A DNA stretch of 15,614 nucleotides, taken from the NCBI GenBank assembly GCA_944377765.1, contig CALWFX010000005.1, positions 1 to 15,614 of the forward strand, read 5' to 3'. This document shows, piece by piece, positions 12,750 through 15,614 of the stretch (positions within the stretch are counted from its first letter, which is position 1; the number at the start of each line of letters is the position of its first letter). The notes beneath the pieces are model-generated. The model was not told where the DNA came from. It was given only the letters and a program-made list of their open reading frames with translations, and made no database searches. Made by a program: the position numbers and the translations under genes. The DNA comes from an uncultured Clostridia bacterium. GTDB lineage: Bacteria; Bacillota; Clostridia; Christensenellales; UBA1242.

Positions 12750-12768
12750 TGTTTTTACATTATCCTTT
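12741..12768. terminator. Bidirectional terminator between the TrpF-like gene and glmM
   Basis: AAAGGATAGTG (12741-12751) pairs with CATTATCCTTT (12758-12768), one G-U pair, loop TTTTTA, with T-rich flanks for + transcripts and A-rich flanks for - transcripts. Confidence 0.8.
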
Positions 12769-12780
12769 TATATTTATTAA

Positions 12781-14079
12781 TCAAATTTTCAAAACTAGAT
12801 TTTTAATATCTTTAGCATACTTCTTTGCTTTTGTTAAAGAAGTATATTCCACCATAATTCTTATTTTGTTTTCTGTTCCACTTGCTCGCACCAAAACTCT
12901 TCCTGCAGGTTGAATTTTGTTAGATATAGAAGATATAAGATTTCTTAATTCTTCATTGTTCATCACTTTCATTTTATCTTGTACATTAACATTCATATTT
13001 GCTTGAGGCAAAAGTTGAGCATCAAAAAGTTCTTTTAAAGACGATTTTTCCTTAACTATTGCATTTGCTAAGTTGATTGCAGTTAAAATGCCATCGCCAG
13101 TTTTGAGTTTATCCCTTAAAATTATATGTCCAGATTGTTCTCCGCCAAGGGACAAATTCATTTTTTCCATGGCATCAATAACATATTTATCACCAATGTC
13201 GGTGCGTATTAAATTAATTTTATTTTTATTTAGTGCTGTCATAATGCCACTATTTGTATGACTTGTTCCAACAATCGTGTTTGCATATAATGTGTTCTCT
13301 TTTTTCATTTTTTTTGCAAGTATATATAAAATTTGGTCGCCATCGTAAATTTCTCCATTTTTATCCACAGCAATAATTCTGTCAGCATCTCCATCAAAAG
13401 CAAAACCAAAATCTGCATTTTTGTTTTTTATAAGTCTTTGCAAATTTTCTATATGCAGACTGCCACAATTTTCATTTATCTTTTCTCCACAATTTTTACA
13501 AGCAGTGCAATATACTTTTGCTCCAAGTTTTTTAAATATTTTTGGTGCAATTTTGTATGACGCTCCATTACTACAATCTAAACAGATTGTATAATCATTT
13601 AAATCGACTTCGGCATTTTCAAGCAAGAAATTTACATATTTTTGTGAATAATCTTTTTGCTTGTAACAGCCAAATTTTGTTGCTTCATAAAAATTAGAAA
13701 AATAACTTTCAAGTTCACTTTCTTCATTGTCGTTCATCTTTTGACCATTTGACATGAATATTTTAATTCCATTATAATTTGGTGAGTTGTGTGAGGCGGA
13801 TATCATAACTCCAAAATCAAAGTTAAGTAAAGAAGTTAAATATGATATGCAAGCGGTTGGAACTATGCCAACATCAATAATATTTCCACCGCCAAGCATA
13901 ACACCTTCAGCAAGGGCACATTTAAGTATATCAGAAGAGATTCTTGTGTCAGAGCCAATTATTACTTTTGGGTTATGTTTTGTTTGCGTAAGTGCATTTC
14001 CAGTTATTTTTGCAATATTTGGGGTTAGGGTTTGATTAAAAATACCGCGGATACCATCCGTTCCAAAAAAGTTTCCCAT
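12781..14079 (-). CDS. glmM: Phosphoglucosamine mutase
   Basis: Converts glucosamine-6-phosphate to glucosamine-1-phosphate for peptidoglycan and teichoic-acid precursors. The 432-aa protein is slightly shorter than the usual 445 or so. It has GTDGIRG (6-12), the phosphoserine loop ISASHN (93-98, Ser96), the magnesium loop DGDAD (229-233), the sugar-binding GGEQSG (312-317) and the phosphate-binding RASGTE (398-403). The metal-loop and sugar motifs separate it from phosphomannomutases. AGGAGA precedes ATG 14079. Odd: the stretch CTACKNCGEKINENCG (191-206) holds four cysteines where other GlmM proteins usually keep only the last. It lies downstream of gtrA on the same strand. Confidence 0.95.
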   Translation of the reverse strand: MGNFFGTDGIRGIFNQTLTPNIAKITGNALTQTKHNPKVIIGSDTRISSDILKCALAEGVMLGGGNIIDVGIVPTACISYLTSLLNFDFGVMISASHNSPNYNGIKIFMSNGQKMNDNEESELESYFSNFYEATKFGCYKQKDYSQKYVNFLLENAEVDLNDYTICLDCSNGASYKIAPKIFKKLGAKVYCTACKNCGEKINENCGSLHIENLQRLIKNKNADFGFAFDGDADRIIAVDKNGEIYDGDQILYILAKKMKKENTLYANTIVGTSHTNSGIMTALNKNKINLIRTDIGDKYVIDAMEKMNLSLGGEQSGHIILRDKLKTGDGILTAINLANAIVKEKSSLKELFDAQLLPQANMNVNVQDKMKVMNNEELRNLISSISNKIQPAGRVLVRASGTENKIRIMVEYTSLTKAKKYAKDIKNLVLKI

Positions 14080-14133
14080 ATTTTTCTCCTATCTTTTTAA
14101 ATATGAGAAATATTTGCTTTTTGTGATTACATC

Positions 14134-14210
14134 AGCGGAAATGCAAGCATTTGCTTGCGGAAAACACAGTTTTCCATACTTTAGCCGAATGGCTAAAGTA
14201 TATTTCCGCT
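14134..14210. repeat. Four-way-junction (cloverleaf) palindromic element 3
   Basis: A 77-bp element in which every junction base is paired. The outer stem is AGCGGAAAT (14134-14142) with ATTTCCGCT (14202-14210). Hairpin A is GCAAGC/GCTTGC within 14143-14158. Hairpin B is GGAAAAC/GTTTTCC (14159-14165/14169-14175, loop ACA). Hairpin C is ATACTTTAGCC/GGCTAAAGTAT (14176-14186/14191-14201, loop GAAT). The last base is also the last base of the gtrA stop codon, and the element fills most of the gtrA-glmM gap. Its architecture matches 506-587 with different stem sequences. Confidence 0.85.
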
Positions 14211-14668
14211 TATTTATTTAAATCATCTTTTAAAACTTTCATGATAACATGAAAACTTTTATCATAATTTTCACTTAAATCATTAGTATCTTCAGAATTA
14301 TGATATACAATAAATTTTTGATAAATAAATTCAGTTACAAAGTTAATAATCATTGAGAATGCGGTAACTAAGATGTCTTCAACTCCAGCATTTTCAAGTG
14401 CGTGTCCCCAAAGGGTGGAAAGTGGGGTAAAGGCAAGGTAATATAAGAAAACCAAAAACATGGCAAAAGGTATGTTTTTTGCACTTTTAAAGGTATATCT
14501 TCTATTGAAAGTAAAGTTCCATAAAACAGATAAAATCAAAGATAAAAGATAGGCTACCCAATAGTCCCACTTAAAAACATAATCAAAAAGCGAGAAAGTT
14601 GCTATTTGAATAATTCCAGCTGATATTGAAAATAAAGTAAATTTAACAATTTGAATAAAGTTTTTCAT
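14210..14668 (-). CDS. GtrA-family integral membrane protein
   Basis: A 152-aa protein with four predicted membrane helices (about 9-29, 36-54, 66-86 and 98-120) and a charged cytoplasmic tail. The signature VLWNFTFNRRYTFK (48-61) between helices 2 and 3 is typical of the GtrA/DPMS family, which is thought to move or hold polyprenyl-linked sugars for cell-wall polysaccharide or O-antigen glucosylation. GlmM downstream makes an amino-sugar precursor, which fits a cell-envelope theme, but no glycosyltransferase is next to it. The start has no ribosome site; a TTGACT-16-TATAAT promoter ends 7 nt before the ATG, so the message appears leaderless. Confidence 0.85.
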   Translation of the reverse strand: MKNFIQIVKFTLFSISAGIIQIATFSLFDYVFKWDYWVAYLLSLILSVLWNFTFNRRYTFKSAKNIPFAMFLVFLYYLAFTPLSTLWGHALENAGVEDILVTAFSMIINFVTEFIYQKFIVYHNSEDTNDLSENYDKSFHVIMKVLKDDLNK

Positions 14669-14675
14669 GTAGATA

Positions 14676-14703
14676 ATTATATTATAAATAATAAAAAAGT
14701 CAA
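14676..14703 (-). promoter_or_regulatory. Promoter of gtrA (leaderless type)
   Basis: On the minus strand, TTGACT (14703-14698), a 16-bp spacer and TATAAT (14681-14676). The ATG begins at 14668, so the expected transcription start is at the start codon or within 1-2 nt of it. An overlapping second TATAAT (14686-14681) has no matched -35. Confidence 0.75.
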
Positions 14704-14757
14704 AATAAATTTTAAAAAAACTTAAAAAGTTTTAAATATTTTAATTTATCTTAATCC

Positions 14758-14786
14758 TTGACCACAATTTTTGTCTATGATATAAT
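14758..14786 (+). promoter_or_regulatory. Promoter of engB (leaderless type)
   Basis: TTGACC (14758-14763), a 17-bp spacer and TATAAT (14781-14786), with TG at 14778-14779. The ATG at 14793 is the seventh base after the -10, where transcription should begin. Confidence 0.8.
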
Positions 14787-14792
14787 ACATAT

Positions 14793-15371
14793 ATGAACAT
14801 TACAAGTGCAAAGTATTTAACAAGTGTTGTTGATGAGAAAAATATTTTAAACGATGATATGGTGGAGTTTGCTTTTGTTGGCAGAAGTAATGTTGGCAAA
14901 TCTTCTTTTATTAATGCTTTAACTGGTGTTAAAAATTTGGCAAAAACTTCTTCCACGCCAGGGCTGACAAAAATGGTAAACTATTTTGTTATTAACAACA
15001 GTTTTAAGTTTGTTGACTTGCCGGGCTATGGATATGCAAAAACTGGGCAAAAACATATTGCAAATTGGGCGGGGCTTATGGAAAAATATTTGTTAAACTC
15101 TCCACTTCTTAAAACAGTTTTTGTTTTGGTTGATTGCAGGCATGAGCCAAGTGAACTTGACAAAATGATGATTAATTTTTTAAATCACTATCAAATTCCT
15201 TACATGATAATAATGACAAAGGTGGATAAACTTGCAAAAAGCAAAATTCCACAAAGTGCAGGCAAAATTGCAAAATGTCTTGGTGTAAGAAAAGAACTTG
15301 TTCTTCCTTTTTCCAGCGAAAACTTTTTTGGAAAGGAGAAAATATTAGATTATATTGAAAATGTTTTATAA
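14793..15371 (+). CDS. engB: Ribosome-biogenesis GTPase YsxC/EngB
   Basis: An essential GTPase for late 50S assembly in Firmicutes. The 192-aa protein has G1 GRSNVGKS (30-37), G2 in STPG (54-57), G3 DLPG (75-78), G4 TKVD (142-145) and a G5-like FSSEN near 173. PGYGYAK in the switch II region is diagnostic of the EngB branch. The N-terminus (MNITSAKYL...) aligns with the expected EngB start, so ATG 14793 is right even though no Shine-Dalgarno precedes it. In Bacillus it follows lonA; here it stands alone, divergent from gtrA, and no strong terminator follows immediately. Confidence 0.95.
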   Translation: MNITSAKYLTSVVDEKNILNDDMVEFAFVGRSNVGKSSFINALTGVKNLAKTSSTPGLTKMVNYFVINNSFKFVDLPGYGYAKTGQKHIANWAGLMEKYLLNSPLLKTVFVLVDCRHEPSELDKMMINFLNHYQIPYMIIMTKVDKLAKSKIPQSAGKIAKCLGVRKELVLPFSSENFFGKEKILDYIENVL

Positions 15372-15457
15372 TCATCTTTTAAGAATATAAAAAGATTAAA
15401 TAAAAAATAAAACTATAAATATAATAAAATAACAAAAAAATATAAAATAATTTAGAA

Positions 15458-15497
15458 AATATTGTGATTTTATTTGCCTTATCACAGTATTTTTTTG
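15458..15497 (+). terminator. Hairpin with T-tract upstream of ppdK
   Basis: AATATTGTGAT (15458-15468) pairs with ATCACAGTATT (15481-15491), one G-U pair, a 12-nt loop and TTTTT after it. It could end engB transcripts. The loop contains the -35 of the ppdK promoter, so it may also be an operator. Confidence 0.6.
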
Positions 15498-15503
15498 TAT
15501 AAT
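15474..15503 (+). promoter_or_regulatory. Promoter of ppdK
   Basis: TTGCCT (15474-15479), an 18-bp spacer and TATAAT (15498-15503). The leader to the ATG at 15530 is about 20 nt and carries AAAGGAGA. Confidence 0.65.
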
Positions 15504-15529
15504 TAAGTCGTATTAATAAAGGAGATTTT

Positions 15530-15614
15530 ATGAAAAAATACGTTTATCTTTTTAAAGAGGCAAAAGGAAATAATAAAGCCCTTTTTGGTGGTAAAGGTGC
15601 TAACCTTGCTGAAA
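15530..15614 (+). CDS. ppdK: Pyruvate phosphate dikinase, N-terminal fragment (continues past window)
   Basis: Interconverts pyruvate, ATP and phosphate with phosphoenolpyruvate, AMP and pyrophosphate; common in anaerobic Firmicutes with PPi-linked glycolysis. Only 28 codons are visible. They start MKKYVYLF and contain LFGGKGANLAE (residues 18-28), matching the nearly invariant LGGKGANLAEM of PPDK; the Lys and Gly residues belong to the ATP-grasp nucleotide site. GGAGA precedes ATG 15530. PEP synthase shares part of this motif but not the KYVYLF opening, so PPDK is preferred. Confidence 0.85.
   Translation, partial: MKKYVYLFKEAKGNNKALFGGKGANLAE

Larger units (their letters stand above)
15372..15529. 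other. Very AT-rich gap between engB and ppdK
   Basis: Positions 15372-15457 are almost only A and T, with a weak ATCTTTT/AAAAGAT hairpin just after the engB stop. Positions 15458-15503 hold the terminator and promoter listed separately. No small frame is convincing. Confidence 0.6.

Noticed and set aside
13073..14035. Plus-strand frames opposite glmM
   Set aside because: They are shadows of a complete phosphoglucosamine mutase gene with all catalytic motifs.

Overview
The window reads as chromosomal DNA of a low-GC, monoderm Firmicutes-type bacterium, probably an uncultured gut Clostridia/Bacilli relative. The evidence is strong AT bias, AGGAG-type ribosome sites, TTGnnn-N17-TGnTATAAT promoters, an EndoA/MazF-like toxin close to acpS, an encoded tRNA CCA end, a BclA-like collagen protein and a Firmicutes-style priA-def-fmt-rlmN-rsgA-rpe cluster. 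UGA is used as stop. The taxonomy is inference from gene order and composition.

Layout. Positions 1-484 hold the 3' end of a probable recX and then acpS. Positions 485-742 are gene-free and contain a near-perfect four-way-junction (cloverleaf) palindrome. Positions 743-1322 hold a candidate antitoxin overlapping a MazF-family toxin. Two tandem promoters follow, then rpoZ (1463-1675). Positions 1748-7511 are a compact + strand cluster, priA-cutA-def-fmt-rlmN-rsgA, with gaps of 14 nt or less or overlaps. It covers replication restart, N-terminal deformylation, initiator-tRNA formylation, rRNA/tRNA methylation and 30S maturation. rpe (with its own promoter) and a HAD phosphatase follow, ending at a shared terminator at 8892. 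Positions 8898-9928 hold an encapsulated-ferritin-like half-ferritin (-), an unrecognised 64-aa protein (+) and a guanine-deaminase-like cytidine-deaminase-fold enzyme (-).

Positions 10043-11137 encode a collagen-like surface or spore protein. It is followed by tRNA-Glu(CTC) and a GC-rich, highly folded 175-bp unit that ends in a second copy of the tRNA 3' end. Positions 11602-12749 hold a MarR-type regulator and a lone TrpF-like isomerase. glmM and gtrA lie on the minus strand with a second perfect cloverleaf palindrome between them. engB/ysxC diverges from gtrA, and the window closes on the first 28 codons of ppdK.

Most unusual signals: (1) intergenic cloverleaf palindromes with different stem sequences but the same architecture, plus a tRNA-linked folded element that may be related; (2) gtrA and engB, divergent, with -10 boxes so close to the ATG and no ribosome site that both messages look leaderless; (3) a possible new MazF-partner antitoxin; (4) a half-ferritin with EncFtn-like metal-ligand spacing.
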